Part shown: piece by piece, positions 28,177 to 39,640 of the stretch | Numbering within the stretch: the first letter of the stretch is position 1 | How the letters are laid out: every line of letters starts with the position of its first letter | Origin: Tigriopus japonicus | Lineage: Eukaryota > Arthropoda > Copepoda > Harpacticoida > Harpacticidae | Reading direction: 5' to 3' | DNA: 64,000 nt | NCBI GenBank assembly: GCA_010645155.1 | Contig: JAAGOF010000213.1 | Span: forward strand, 602,323 to 666,322 | Translations under genes and position numbers: made by a program | The notes under the pieces: model-generated | Database searches by the model: none | Told to the model about the DNA's origin: nothing | What the model saw: the letters and a program-made list of their open reading frames with translations, nothing else

Positions 28177-28464
28177 TCAAGGTTAATTGGGGACCTCTTG
28201 AAGCAAAAAGAAAGTCAATATTGTTTATTATTAACTTGAAAATCTTATTTCTTCTCATTTGTTTTTGTTTTCGCCCATGATGCTCAAGCCTAAAAGACCA
28301 CAGCTAATTCATAGTTTGCAAAATAATAACCGTGTATTGTAACCAATTTTGTGATAAGTCAGAAAGTGGCATAATTACTTTTGAGGCCAATGTAGTTTTA
28401 ATCATTTACTTTTGAAACCCACGAATTTTCAACTATAGGTAATCACATTTTTTGACAAGTAATG

Positions 28465-29010
28465 GGAGTGATTACCGTATCATTTTACGGACCTGCTGCT
28501 GTCTCTAACTGCCGTTAGCAGTGTAGGCTTGCCAAAAAAATCTCAGTTTTCAAGGGTCAGATTTTCGAAAAAGATTGCATTTATGGGCAATGGCATGGTT
28601 AATGTATGTTGAGAAGTATTGCAAAGTAGTTTGAAAACAAATGGAGAAATTGGAAGCCTTCAATTAAACAAACTATTTGTTTTTAGGTTTAGTTGCCCCA
28701 GGAACCAATCTCCTCTGGCCATCTTGTTATTTAAAGTCGGGCATTCCTAATTTCAAATTTCGGAAGAATCCTCTCAACTTATGTAGCGAAATTTTAGATA
28801 AAAGCAACAAAACATACTTTTTTGCAAAAACAATGTCAAGAATTGCTATTTCAACTTCAATTTGTGCAGATAAGAAAGGCATTGTTGCAATCACCAGGCC
28901 TAAACCTTCGTTTAGCACCTTGCATGCTCATCAGAAACACAGATCTTCCGAACTTTTTTTCCCGCCAAAAATGATGACGTCACTAGTAATTGCTGGAATT
29001 GGCACAGGTC
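28465..29010 (+). repeat. Interspersed repeat R1, copy 3
   Basis: Starts GAGTGATTACCGTATC and ends GATGACGTCACTAGTAATT. Same order as copies 1 and 2. It contains a 120-codon ORF at 28677-29039 that is not open in the other copies, so I do not call it coding. It ends just downstream of the poly(A) signal of receptor 1. Confidence 0.65.
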
Positions 29011-29046
29011 TGTCTGCAATATTTCTCCCTTTTATATGATTTCGAG

Positions 29047-29052
29047 TTTATT
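29047..29052 (-). promoter_or_regulatory. Poly(A) signal AATAAA for ionotropic receptor 1
   Basis: TTTATT on the plus strand, i.e. AATAAA on the coding strand, 86 bases after the stop codon. A typical distance for a short 3' UTR. Confidence 0.5.
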
Positions 29053-29137
29053 TCGATCACGATATCATTTTCAAACCACTTTTCTTGCCCAAAAGTTACA
29101 CGGACATAAAACTTGTATCATCAAACACACGCAAAAA

Positions 29138-30787
29138 TCATAGGGATTTTGAGTTTGGTCGTTGAGTTGGAGACTCACAATTAACTTCATGTACAACAAT
29201 CAAGAACGACATCAAGACACCCACACACAATACGCCAAAAGGTATGTATAAATGATGCAGAGAAACCTGAATGGCTTCTAAGACGATTTCATCTTGAATG
29301 GAAATCCTCTGTTCAAAAGTGGCAGCCATATCAAAGGCCAAGATTCCATTTTCTTTCACTTTGATCACCAAATAGCTGAATACGTCAACAAACTCGGAAC
29401 CTAATGGCAACACATATCCTCCGGGTAAATATAAGAACTCTTTGAAGTCTGGGTGATGTAAGTGTGGCAATCGAAAGGAATCTTCGATCACAAAAGCAGC
29501 AATCTTTTTGGTCGTGTTCAAAATTCTCAAAGTTTCGTAGTAATCTTGGAAATAAATGACATCCTGATGCAATTTCACGAGAGCTGGATTCGTCGAGGCT
29601 TTCAGGATTCGAGCAGAATTGGCATTTTCCCATAACGACAGCTGATAGCCAAATCTTAAAATGTCCTCAAACGTTTCGATCCGATGAATTTCTGGCTGGG
29701 CTCTAAAATCAGACACGAGCATGGCTGTATAGGCTATGAAAAGAGTTGGTCCAATCAAACCCAGAATCAAGCAAAACTGTCTTTGGGAGAGCTTCTCAGT
29801 TACTCTAAAGAGGTTGAATCGTTGTAAGAAAAGTTGGTCCAATGTGAGGTTGAAGTGGGTGGAAATATCAAAATTTGTTCCAAAAACAAGGCGACTCCAT
29901 ACCATTGTCAAGACGACCAATCCCAAGATAGAAACCCATGCGTTAAAACTCAGGACAGTGAAATAAGCTTGATATCCGAAACTGGGCTTGATTGGAGTGA
30001 TGTTCAAAACAGCCGTTCCTTTAGAGCTCAAGATATGAATTGTCTCGAAAAAGTCAAATGTTTCTAGATCCACGTTATATCCTGGCAAAGCAATGTCAAA
30101 TTGATGATTGGCTATTTTTCCCAAAATTCCTGACCATTGACCATCAGGTTCGCGTTTTCCAAAAGTATCATTCTCAAGAGGTGATATCGAAACCGTGAAG
30201 TTCGTAATTAATTCAATGGCTTTGAAAACGTCATGGTAAGGCCCTTTGAATTCAATTTCATGTGGAAACTGAGGATTTGGAGCCGTATGAGCAAAATCAC
30301 CCCACGATTTCGTCACAGCCTCAATTTTAGTACCAGACATTTTTGATCGTCGAGAAAGATAGGACTGAGTGGATAAGCTTTGAAAGCAAGCTGAAGAATC
30401 ATTCCATTGGAACAGTTTGTTTTGGTGGATTGGACCACGTTTGATCTGGTAAATTTCCGATATCTCAAGGGCTGAGTTGTACACGAAAACGTTTGAATTC
30501 AATTGGAGGTAGGTGGTTTGAAGAAGATTCTTCATTTCAGATTCTGGAATGAACCAATGAGCCTCTCCAAGAGGATTTGGAAAAGAAACGGAACAACCTT
30601 CAGGAACAAATATAGCTGATCTTGGGTTGGCTTTAGCAATTGCCTCAGCAGGTTGGATTGAAACGGAACACTTGGAGTTCACCAATGAATGGGCTAATTC
30701 ATTATCAAAATCGACTTGATTGGTCAGATCCAAAAGATTATCAACCGGAAATAATAGCAGGAGATTGCAGAGAACGTGAGGTTGCAT
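29138..30787 (-). CDS. Ionotropic receptor (iGluR-related), paralogue 1
   Basis: Intronless ORF of 549 residues. Ionotropic receptors are ligand-gated cation channels derived from ionotropic glutamate receptors and used in arthropod chemo-, thermo- or hygrosensation. Order of parts: short hydrophobic N-terminus (1-18), divergent N-terminal region, S1 half of the ligand-binding domain from about residue 150 (GQWSGILGKI 216-225; DIALPGY 231-237), membrane helix about 275-298, pore region, membrane helix 337-358 running into YTAMLVSDF (353-361, the position of the SYTANL motif of glutamate receptors), S2 half 362-505, last helix about 513-533. The short N-terminus without a full amino-terminal domain fits divergent IRs. 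Closely resembles the ORFs at 51824-53467 and 58692-60305. Ligand unknown. Confidence 0.9.
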   Translation of the reverse strand: MQPHVLCNLLLLFPVDNLLDLTNQVDFDNELAHSLVNSKCSVSIQPAEAIAKANPRSAIFVPEGCSVSFPNPLGEAHWFIPESEMKNLLQTTYLQLNSNVFVYNSALEISEIYQIKRGPIHQNKLFQWNDSSACFQSLSTQSYLSRRSKMSGTKIEAVTKSWGDFAHTAPNPQFPHEIEFKGPYHDVFKAIELITNFTVSISPLENDTFGKREPDGQWSGILGKIANHQFDIALPGYNVDLETFDFFETIHILSSKGTAVLNITPIKPSFGYQAYFTVLSFNAWVSILGLVVLTMVWSRLVFGTNFDISTHFNLTLDQLFLQRFNLFRVTEKLSQRQFCLILGLIGPTLFIAYTAMLVSDFRAQPEIHRIETFEDILRFGYQLSLWENANSARILKASTNPALVKLHQDVIYFQDYYETLRILNTTKKIAAFVIEDSFRLPHLHHPDFKEFLYLPGGYVLPLGSEFVDVFSYLVIKVKENGILAFDMAATFEQRISIQDEIVLEAIQVSLHHLYIPFGVLCVGVLMSFLIVVHEVNCESPTQRPNSKSL

Positions 30788-30837
30788 GTTGTAGATTGGA
30801 TTACTTTGTGCCTCCTAGTTGCCCATTTCAAACTTGA

Positions 30838-31997
30838 GTTAAACCCCTCAACAAACATATTCATGTTTATACTCATGAATATTACATAGTAGGAGCTCAA
30901 ATTAGAATAGAAGAGCAAAAGGCTGATGGCAGTTCTATACCTGGTCTCTGTTATTTGGAACCGTGTTATTTAGTAATAAGTAGTGTCAAGACTAATTTGC
31001 TTGACGGTGTAAAATTGACATTATAAGCTTTGGAATTTGAAGGTCAGCCACATTACGCAAAAAACAAAATCATAATAAAACCGTTCTTCCATAAGCATCT
31101 TGACTTCCTCCAAACCAAAAACTCTGTGTATTGTTTATCATATAGTATTTATCAGATCTGTGATGTAATTGTTATTGAAATTATAATTTTATAATTTCAA
31201 TTCTATTAACAAGTAACTTTAATTGTAATCAAAAACATTTTTGTTAGGTTGTGGATTTTCTATTACTTTTACAAGGAATGGGATTCCCTGTAAAGAAAGT
31301 TATTTATTAATTTACTGCAAAAAGAATCACATTTAAATGGTATTTGGTTTAACAAAAACCATAACGTAATTGTAGTTAATAACATTTGATCCAAGGTAAT
31401 TGTCATTTTTCAATAACAAATTACCATTACATCTTCACTTATGTCAGAAGTTCTGCGATTAAACACTTCACCTATTTTCCCACGTCTTTCCAATTTTTCA
31501 GTATTTAAATTAATGCACCTGAAGTTCGCAAGTTTTTGAGGCCTCTCACACATTTTGCCCTAAAAAAGTGATTTCCAGTTGGGTTTGCAAAATACTGTGA
31601 TTGAATGTAAATGTAATTCACTTACTTTTTGAAAGTAATTGTAATTGATTGTGTTTGAAGATCAAGAAAATGTAGTTGTAATTGGTTGCATTTAAAAATA
31701 AATTAAGTACTATTGTAATTAATTACATTTTCAATGTAATTGACAAAGGTCTGGTTTATATAAGTCACGTTTTTTGAAAGACTAAAACACGCTAAAGTGT
31801 GTTATGTCATTCTCTTCCAAAATGCACTTCCGCCTTGAAATATGAAATTCAAACGCCCTTAATTTCAGTGCAATGTCAAGAACAAACAATGCCACGAATC
31901 TTGTTAAAGATTAAAGTGCAACCAGGTGGGGATGTATCAGGAGTGAAGGTGAAACGTGAATGTAATCCTGTCATTTTACGTTAACTGGATCATGTAT
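30838..31997. other. AT-rich DNA upstream of receptor 1, with a SINE A tail
   Basis: 31246-31298 is the 3' tail of SINE A in minus orientation (ACAAGGAATGGGATTCCCTG). 31150-31740 has many TAATTGTAATT motifs, a low-complexity region or decayed element. A 61-codon ORF at 31799-31984 shows nothing recognisable. The receptor-1 promoter should lie just above 30787, but I see no definable core motif. Confidence 0.45.
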
Positions 31998-32005
31998 GTA
32001 CACAT

Positions 32006-32714
32006 TAGTGATGGGGGGCAAACAAGAGATTGGGCAAGCTGTACTGGCAGAGTGCTTGGGCTTGCTGAAGCTTGGCATAGCTTGGGTGTTTGTACAAGCA
32101 CTTTTCCCAGCTAACAGGTTTGCCAAATTTGCCATGAACGAAGAATAAACTTGCCATCCGAATTTCACTAAACCAGGCTGATTCAGCTAAAAAGGGCCCA
32201 TACCTTTGAAAGGATGTATTTTTAAGAAAATTACACACTTCAATTCTCTCACATGGGGAAATACAGAAGATTTCGAGAATACTAAAAAAAGATTTGGCAT
32301 TTTACTTTTTCATGCCGGCAACTCTGAGTAAACGAGATTGTTCTGGAAGTGTGACTTCTAAATCTCGGTCTTGATTAGCCTCAAAAGTGCATTCATGTGT
32401 GGCCTAGAACCGAAACAAAAAAACACCATGGTTTTGCAAATGCTTTCGAAATTGAAATATTTTTTGTATCACTTCCACTATTTATTGCTAAATTATTAAG
32501 GTCAAAAGATCATTGAAAGAGCAACTTGACATTTTTTTTCTTCTATGTCACACTGCAAGTATCTTGACTCTTCAAAGAGCAACTGCCGGCAACTGCATCT
32601 TCCAATGTTCCTTGAGCTTGCCAAGTGTATTGGTGTATTGCCCAAGTAATGCTTGTCAACAACTTGTTCTTGGGTGTCTGTGATGACTCATTACTTGCCC
32701 AAGTCACATCACTA
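32006..32714. mobile_element. hAT MITE (TAGTGATG family) with perfect duplication
   Basis: Ends TAGTGATG and the inverse, flanked by the 8-base duplication GTACACAT (31998-32005 and 32715-32722). 709 bases. The interior has repeated CTTGGGCAAG/GCTTGGG-type motifs in both orientations near the ends. No transposase. Confidence 0.75.
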
Positions 32715-32722
32715 GTACACAT

Positions 32723-33060
32723 GTAATTGACTTGTCAGACTCAAGGTTGATTGGTGACTTGCGGGCCAAGCATTTCATTGACACACAACCTTGCCACAAC
32801 AATAATCTATTGTTTTTCTATTTTACACTTTTGTACCATCTGACATGACTTTTAGACGCAATAAAAAAAAAAAAATCAGCTGTTAGTCAGTAGGAAGTTG
32901 TTTGCGATTCACTCAGAGCAACAAGCCCGAGTGTCTGTCTGTCTACCTGATCCTCTTGGCTGATTCAGCCGTGGAATTGCAAAATACCATCAATGCTCAC
33001 CACGGTAACGGCCTTCAAGTCAACACCATCAAGACGAAGGTCATACTGTTCCATTACGGT
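32723..33060 (+). pseudogene. Internally deleted LINE copy (5' leader fused to RT fragment)
   Basis: 32723-32940 matches the leader of the LINE copy near 36850 (TTGACTTGTCAGACTC, TTGCGATTCACTCAGAGCAA). At about 32943 it jumps to the reverse-transcriptase segment following the YADD motif (LADSAVELQNTINA, GLQVNTIKTKV) seen in the copy at 57282. The leader is itself split by a 70-base LINE tail (32808-32877). No function expected. Confidence 0.6.
32808..32877 (+). repeat. LINE 3' tail inserted in a LINE 5' leader
   Basis: TCTGACATGACTTTTAGACG followed by CAATAAAAAAAAAAAAA is the LINE 3' terminus and poly(A). Compared with the sister copy (36930-36950), it interrupts AATAATC/AGCTG and repeats AATC on both sides: a short retrotransposed fragment. 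Confidence 0.6.
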
Positions 33061-34377
33061 CTTTTTCCTACCTACACTTTATTTCAGGGTTGCGTGAGAA
33101 AAAAATGTGACGTTCCGTCCATCTTCAAACTTCATGTAAATCACGCTCTTTTTTAGTTATTGCAAAAATGATCAGCCATTTCAGATTTTTTTGGAGTACC
33201 AAGTAGAACAAAAATATTTGGTACTTGTTTTTCTGGAAACTTCTCATAAAGGCAAGGGGTTAAAGGTCAATTGTCATTGTGTGCCACTTCCCATTAAGGA
33301 AAATGGGAGTCAATTCTTTCTAATTTTGAAAAAATGAAATGAAAGGTTTATAAGTGTTATTTTAACTTTCAACATCATGACTTACTTCGAACCCTTTTTT
33401 GAACCCTCTTGGCTACAGGACTTGTTTCAAGAGAATTTTACAGACCAAACATGCCAACTAACATCATATGGAAGATGAGATGTGACACTTTAGATGACTT
33501 GAGAAGCCTGCTGGCTGGATAAGTCTTTGGAAAGTAAATTGACCAGTACTTAGAATAAATTTAAATTCTTGGGTTCATATAGGGATATGATGAGTTAGGT
33601 TCTTTAAATGTTGCATTGCAAATGAGATATAAGGCTTAGTAAGCATTCATTGCAACCACCTAGGTCAAGAAGACTAGCACCAGTGTGAACCATTGGCTCT
33701 TTGTCATTGCAGTTGCCCAAAGAGGATGAGAGGTTTGGAAGTTACTTGAAGCATACAAACTCATAAACATCCAAAAAAATGTTTTAATTATTCCTAAGGT
33801 CTGAATTCTACACAAGAAATTTTGAACCAATACAACAGAGCAAATTGATGACCAATAATGAGTAGAAAGTTAATTTTTGGGTAGTGTGTACAACCTCATT
33901 GACTTTAACCATGCTCGTTTAGCACTTCAGAAACACAACACTTCAAAAAACAAATCAAGAGCCAAAAGGGGTGTAAATCAGTTCTTGAAGGAGGTCATGG
34001 TGGTGACAATTACAATAATACTGAGAAAACTCCCATTTTAATTTCACATCGGAAATCAAAATATCTTCCCTTTCCCAAATAGTGGAAGGACACATCCAGA
34101 CAAGAGATTTTAGATGTTCATGGCTTGTGGAATTAGTTCACATGTACAAAATGATCTTTAAGTTTCTGCCAATAAGAAAGAGAGAAAAGATAAATTTTTA
34201 GTCACAAAACACATAATTTATCTTTCTTTTCTACCTACTACTCAAGGAAATCACTAGTGGCAGTATAATTTTTGTGCCAACTTTATTGCTAAGTAATTTA
34301 AATGAATTTTTCAGACGGACGGAATGTCACATTTTTTTCTCATGCAACCCTAAAATAAAGTGTAGGTAGAAAAAAGC
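33061..34377. mobile_element. TIR transposon, about 1.3 kb, no transposase
   Basis: Terminal repeats of about 65-70 bases (CTTTTTCCTACCTACACTTT ... GGGTTGCGTGAG, TGTGACGTTCCGTCC) with a few differences. The left end directly follows a LINE fragment. I found no target duplication, so superfamily is undetermined. Confidence 0.6.
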
Positions 34378-34593
34378 CAAGATCCAAGTCCTTGTACAAT
34401 AATCCCATTGCATGTGAGGATTGCTTCTGACTGAGAAAACAGGTTTTCAACCCTCCTTTGTCCCCTTTTCGTGTTCCTCCAGCTACCTGCCTGCTTTGGC
34501 TTTTCAATGACTTTTGCTGCCGGTCAACTTATGTCTTCCTTGTTTTGCCTGGAGTTCTTAGGTCGTTTATTAATCACTAGATAGCGTGCAAGC

Positions 34594-35694
34594 CAGGGTG
34601 GGCATTTTTCGACATCGAGAGCATTTTGGACACCCTAGTGTCCAAAAGTGTCCAAAAGTGTCCAAAAGTGTCCAAAAATACCGAGAAGGTGTCCAAAAAT
34701 CTCCAGAGGGTGTCTAAAAATCCCCAAAAGATGTCCATAAGTGTCCAAAAGTCCAACAAACGTAAAAGAAAGTTGTACAAATCAGACGAAAAACCAGTTA
34801 CACTACATAAGTAATTGAATTCTAAAGAATACATGGTTGTGTACTTAAACAAAAATAGTTCTATTAATGGGAACATTACTTGGAGAAATAAATTTTGCCA
34901 TGATAACTTGTTAATAAATTGTTAAAAAAATAAATGTTTTGTTTATACAATATGGTAAAATGTGTGTAATTGTTCAAAATGTTTCAAGATTTCAATTTTA
35001 TTTCCTCATCTATAAACAAGAGTCTTGTCTTTTTTAATAGTAAAACAACACTGCTTTAAAAAGCATTATAATACTCACATTGCAATCTGATATCAGTTTG
35101 AGTGTGCTTTTTTATAGTTAACATTTTTTGGACAGTCAGGTCAAAGACTTCTAGCCTCTTGGATGGGAAACGCTTGTAACAATGATAAACTTTGGAATAC
35201 AAATCAAAATACTAAGTAACCTTCTCTTGTCACAAATCAAGACACAATTAGCTTTAAAATGTACTCGCATACTATGTTTAACATGAAGTGTGGTGTGAGC
35301 GTGTTATTAGTAGTCCCAGTCTCACATTCATTCGTTTGTTCGTTCATTCCTTCAGTCGATCATTCTTTCCCACATTTTGGACGATGCTCGGTGGTCAAAT
35401 GAAAAGAGTGGAAAGTTCAAATGTCCAGTTTGGCCTTCAAGTTATTGGCTCATTTAATGTATTAAGTGTAAGTTTCTAATGCTGAATTGACTTATTCTTG
35501 CTTAGATTTCGTCAAGTGACGTTTATTTTGGAGAGAAAGTTTGTAGAATGTTATTCTAAAAATATTTTTAACCATTATTTTTCGAATTACTATATTTGGA
35601 CACTCCTATTTTTTGACAGCCTTATTTTTGGACACTTTTGGACACCTTTTGGACGGGGGTGGACAAAATGTCCAAAAATCAAATGCCCACCCTG
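34594..35694. mobile_element. hAT MITE (CAGGGTGGGC family) with perfect duplication
   Basis: Ends CAGGGTGGGCATTT and the inverse, flanked by GTGCAAGC (34586-34593 and 35695-35702). 1,101 bases. Many subterminal copies of GTGTCCAAAA, inverted at the two ends, a usual hAT transposase-binding arrangement. No transposase; the ORFs there are translations of the repeats. Confidence 0.85.
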
Positions 35695-35702
35695 GTGCAA
35701 GC

Positions 35703-36549
35703 TTTAGCCAGGCTGATTTGGCAAGCGGGGCGGAATGCGTTGAATTTATGAGGAAACTGTCGCCCTCACAATTGTTGAGCGGACAGTTAGTGTGATCAAA
35801 CATGTGAATCAAGACCAACTTTTTTAAACTCATTCTTGAAGCCATGAGTTATTATTTATTCATAAATGTATTGGATTAACCCCACAAAAAAGCAAAAGCT
35901 GAAATTTGTGTTCTTCCTACCAATGACTTATTGGGTTTCACAATTCGACCCTGATTCACGACATCTGGTGGCAGAATGTGCAAAACCGTTGGTGTAAAAG
36001 TTGAAAAATCGTAAAGCCATATTACTTAGTTTGAATGGCTCTCATTCTATCCCAGTGCTTTAAAATAAACCACCATTCGGTGAAAATTTTAGAAGATTGT
36101 ACTGAAATTTGATGTTAACATTTTAAAATATCATAAATTTGACTTATTACAATGTTATTGTAAGTTTCAAGTACTAGCTTTTAGACCTACAATCAGTCAC
36201 CCTTAAGAGAACAAGGACATGAGAGAGAAAAAGAGAAAAGGAGAAGCCCCCCTTTTCCCCACTCTTGCATGACTCAGAGTGATCATTTTCAGACACACTC
36301 AAAAAGGGGAGGGAATAAAACTTTTAGTATGATGTTTTTTTTTCATTTGTGTGACAAACTGAAACAATATTAGTTGATCTGCACAACAATAAACTTCAAG
36401 TTTGAGTTACGTATTGCACAATGAAATGTAAAAGAAAAGCCAGAAGTTTGTCAACGACTCATAGAAGGTGCAAGAACATAGTACATAAAATGGCTCTCTT
36501 AGAACTCACTGGAACTACAATTTTGAACTCTGAAGGTCTAATGTATTGA
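35703..36549. other. Unassigned DNA
   Basis: No gene, TIR element or repeat recognised. Confidence 0.45.
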
Positions 36550-36837
36550 TTAGCTGAGTTTATATACCCTGTGACAACTTGAGTTGTTACAGAAATTTTA
36601 CGTTACCACACGCCGTTGGTTTCATTTGCAAACACGAAAGTACGTAAGTCGCCACAAGAAATCGTTCAAAGAAAGCTAAGCTTGTAAACCCTGTCGCAAA
36701 ACTCTTTCAAAACTTTTGCCACAGGATTTCTTGTCCTAACTTATGTACTTTCGAGTTTTTAATTGAAGTCAATGGCGTGTGGTAGCGATTTTTTTTGTCA
36801 CAACTCAAGTTGTCACAGGTTATATAAACTCAGCTAA
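36550..36837. mobile_element. Foldback MITE of 288 bases
   Basis: Arms of about 120 bases: TTAGCTGAGTTTATATA, CCTGTGACAACTTGAGTTGT, ACCACACGCC and CGAAAGTAC each recur inverted. No unambiguous duplication. Confidence 0.7.
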
Positions 36838-36849
36838 TATGAAACTTGA

Positions 36850-38569
36850 GAAGCTCTGGTATTGACTTGTCAGACTCAGGGTGATTTGGCGATTTACGGG
36901 GCCTAACATTTAATCGACCCGCAACCTTGCCACAACAATAATCAGCTGTTTGTCGGTTGGTAGTTGTTTGCGATTCACTCAGAGCAACAAGATCGAGTGT
37001 CTATGCATTACCTGAGACTAAAATGATATTCAAATGTTATAACTATTTGTGAAGGCACATTGAGAAGTCTACAGAGCAAAATCATTCCCATCTCCGTCCC
37101 TATCCTCATTTATTCCGTCTGGAGTTCCATCCATTTTTCTGGATATTCTTTTGATAATTCGGCTTCCAGACCTACATCACCCCCATCTTCCTCTACGGCC
37201 TTCACCTCTGGCTTCCCAACTCCGCCCAATCCGCTCTCAAATCCACCGATGCCACCTTCACCAAATTCCTCAAAAGATACCTCTGCGTGCCCCAATATGC
37301 CAATTATGCATGGACGCATTTCCCATGCGAAACCGAGCCTTTTACCACCGGGCTGGTAAGGTTAGTGTCCAACAGTGTTAGGAACCTGACCTTTCTGGAG
37401 TTGATGTCTGGACATATGCTTTCCTTCCCGGTCAAGGACTTGACAACACCTTATTGTCCTTGGCCTGACATCCCTTCGGAATATTGGCGGTCACGCACCT
37501 TTGTCCGGCTTCCTGCCCAACTCCATCAAAGACGGGAACTGACGAAGGATCTGTTCAATCTGACCCACCCTCTCTACTGCAATAACCCAGATTTTCATCA
37601 TCTACCTCTACCCAACTGCATCTGTACAGTCTGTCAAACCCCGCTTCATTTCTTCCATGTGCACTGAACGTATTCTAGTCAACTCACTGTGATATCATGA
37701 TTTACGTAACTATTTTTAACTTGTTTTTAACATTTGACATGTCTTTTTACAGTTATATATGATTACTAGAGCTGGGGGAAATAGTTTTTTAACTTTTTTT
37801 GACTTTTTTCAACTATTTTGGGTTTATTTGACTTTTTTAAACTATTTTGGGTTTATTTGACTTTTTTCCGACTATTTTGGGCACTTTCCTGTCTCCCTGG
37901 AGCTATCACAAAGCTTGAAGGAAGCTTGAAGCTCATGGAGAGCATCAAGGTGATTGAGGATGTCACCGAGAAGATCACTGCGCATCCGGTCGCCGAGAAA
38001 TTGAGGAAGGTCTTGGACAAGAACCCAGGATACAAGCGTGTCTGTCAGATTGCCAGTGTTCTCAATGGAACCCCAAATGACATGGGAGGTATGGAACCAG
38101 ATGTCCTTGCAAAGTTCGCCAATGCCCCTCTTACATCTGTGGATTGTGAGAGGGTTTTTAGTTCATTCAAGGACTTGTTTGCTCCCAAACGGCCCATTAC
38201 TAAAAACCCATCTTCGGGATCATTTGATTGTTCAATGGAACGATTCCTTATTTTAAATTTTAGGCCTGAATGTATAGAAAAATATAATAATATACACTAT
38301 GAGAAAGAGACCCCTGAATTTGCTTTAATTTTCGCGCACATGTACAGGTTAGTTCTTGGATTTTATTCAACTATTTTGCCTGTTTAATCAACTATTTTAG
38401 TAGATTTTTCCAACTTTTATAGTGACTAAAACGCCCTTTTTTAATCAACTTTTTCCCCCAGCTCTATTGGTTATATTATTATATTGGTTATAATATTGAT
38501 TACACATATATCCTTTTTTTAATACGCCATGACATGACCAAGAGTCGCAATAAACATTATTATTAATTG
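36850..38569 (+). pseudogene. LINE copy, internally deleted and split by an hAT element
   Basis: 36850-37010 is the LINE 5' leader. About 37165-37667 encodes the C-terminal part of the polyprotein in shifted frames (ITPIFLYGLHLWLPNSAQSA in one frame; PWPDIPSEYWRSRTFVRLPA and NCICTVCQTPLHFFHVH in another), matching the copy at 57282. The 3' UTR starts at 37668, is interrupted by the hAT at 37767-38466, and resumes to the tail GACATGACCAAGAGTCGCAA near 38530-38569. The YADD region is missing. Confidence 0.75.
37767..38466 (+). mobile_element. hAT deletion derivative encoding the transposase C-terminus
   Basis: Ends TAGAGCTGGGGGAAA and the inverse. The flanks ATGATTAC and TTGGTTAT match at only 5 of 8 positions. 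The 37818-38387 ORF contains LAKFANAPLTSVDCERVFSS and FKDLFAPKRPITKN, the hAT C-terminal dimerisation (hATC) region, after a start translated from terminal repeat sequence. The rest of the transposase is deleted, so it is non-autonomous. Inserted in the 3' UTR of a LINE. Confidence 0.8.
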
Positions 38570-38757
38570 AACAAATAATTAGAATTGTAGCGTGGACCCT
38601 TTTCCCGATGATATGATTGTATTTTACGCTTGCAACTTGTTCCATATCCTTCGCAAACAATAGGCATAACATGGGTTTAATTGTATTTCACCTTGTTTTG
38701 CTCTTTTGGGGCCTTCCAATTTTTATGAACTCCGATACATGATTATGTATATTATAT

Positions 38758-38945
38758 ACGGAGCGGAGTTGGGAAGCCAGAGGTGAAGGGCGTTGAGGAA
38801 GATGGGGGTGATGAAGGCTTCTTTGAGGTGATTGGTAAACTAGAGTTGGGTGGAGAAGGTGAAACTGACATGAAAAACTTGACACATTCAATCGGGCTAC
38901 TACTGATGTAGAAGGAGGTGGGTGGCAGCCGACCGGACTTGGATA
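38758..38945 (-). pseudogene. LINE fragment with internal deletion
   Basis: On the minus strand it reads as the LINE from the RT segment (CCACCCACCTCCTTCTACAT, TCACCTTCTCCACCCAACTC) and jumps about 150 bases to CACCCCCATCTTCCTC and CTTCCCAACTCCGCTC. Same family as 57282-58462. Confidence 0.6.
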
Positions 38946-39189
38946 GTACTTTTCGTGGTGGTCTGCGCTCTCGGTGTTAACGACGACAACCATCATGAGT
39001 GACAAAGTTTGTATTCACTGACAACAGATGCCACGGTAGTTGTGTGTATCTAGTCGCTTCGCGACTTCTATCTATGGTAGTACGTTGCCTTTCCCTATGC
39101 ACTCAAGTTAGGGTGTTCACAGGAATAGAGCTTAAGCGGAACTTGATAACTAGGCCCCGGATTTGAACTTGATTATTTTTGGCCAAAAA

Positions 39190-39602
39190 ATTGATTTAAA
39201 AATTGGTTAAAATCATAAAATAATTGATTAAAATCATGAAAAAATTGATTATATTCATTAAATAATTGATTTTAATCATAAAGTAGTTGATTTAAATCAT
39301 AAAGTAATTGATTAAAATCATAAAATAATTGATTAAAATCATAATATAATTGATTAAAATCATAAAATAATTGATTAAAATCATAAAATAATTGATTAAA
39401 ATCATAAAATAATTGATTAAAATCATAAAATAATTGATTAAGATCATAAAATAATTGATTAAAATCCAAAAATAATTGATTAAAATCCAAAAATAATTGA
39501 TTTAAATCATGAAATAATTGATTTAAATCATGAAATAATTGATTTAAATCATAAAATAATTGATTTAAATCATAAAATAATTGATTTAAATCATGAAATA
39601 AT
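39190..39602 (+). repeat. 21-base tandem repeat array
   Basis: About 19 units of CATAAAATAATTGATTAAAAT with small changes, ending at a T-run and G-run directly before the gap. The multiple-of-three period gives a spurious minus-strand peptide repeat (DFNQLFY). Confidence 0.9.
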
Positions 39603-39640
39603 TTTCTTTTTTTTTGGGGGGGGGCGGATTTTTCAATACC

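Noticed and set aside
31799..31984. Possible small exon (TTTCAG acceptor followed by a short ORF)
   Set aside because: Peptide of about 30 residues with no recognised homology or partner exon.
34577..34876. ORFs rich in SKSVQK or FLDTF motifs
   Set aside because: Translations of GTGTCCAAAA subterminal repeats of the hAT element 34594-35694.
39272..39490. ORF repeating DFNQLFY
   Set aside because: Translation of a 21-base tandem repeat.
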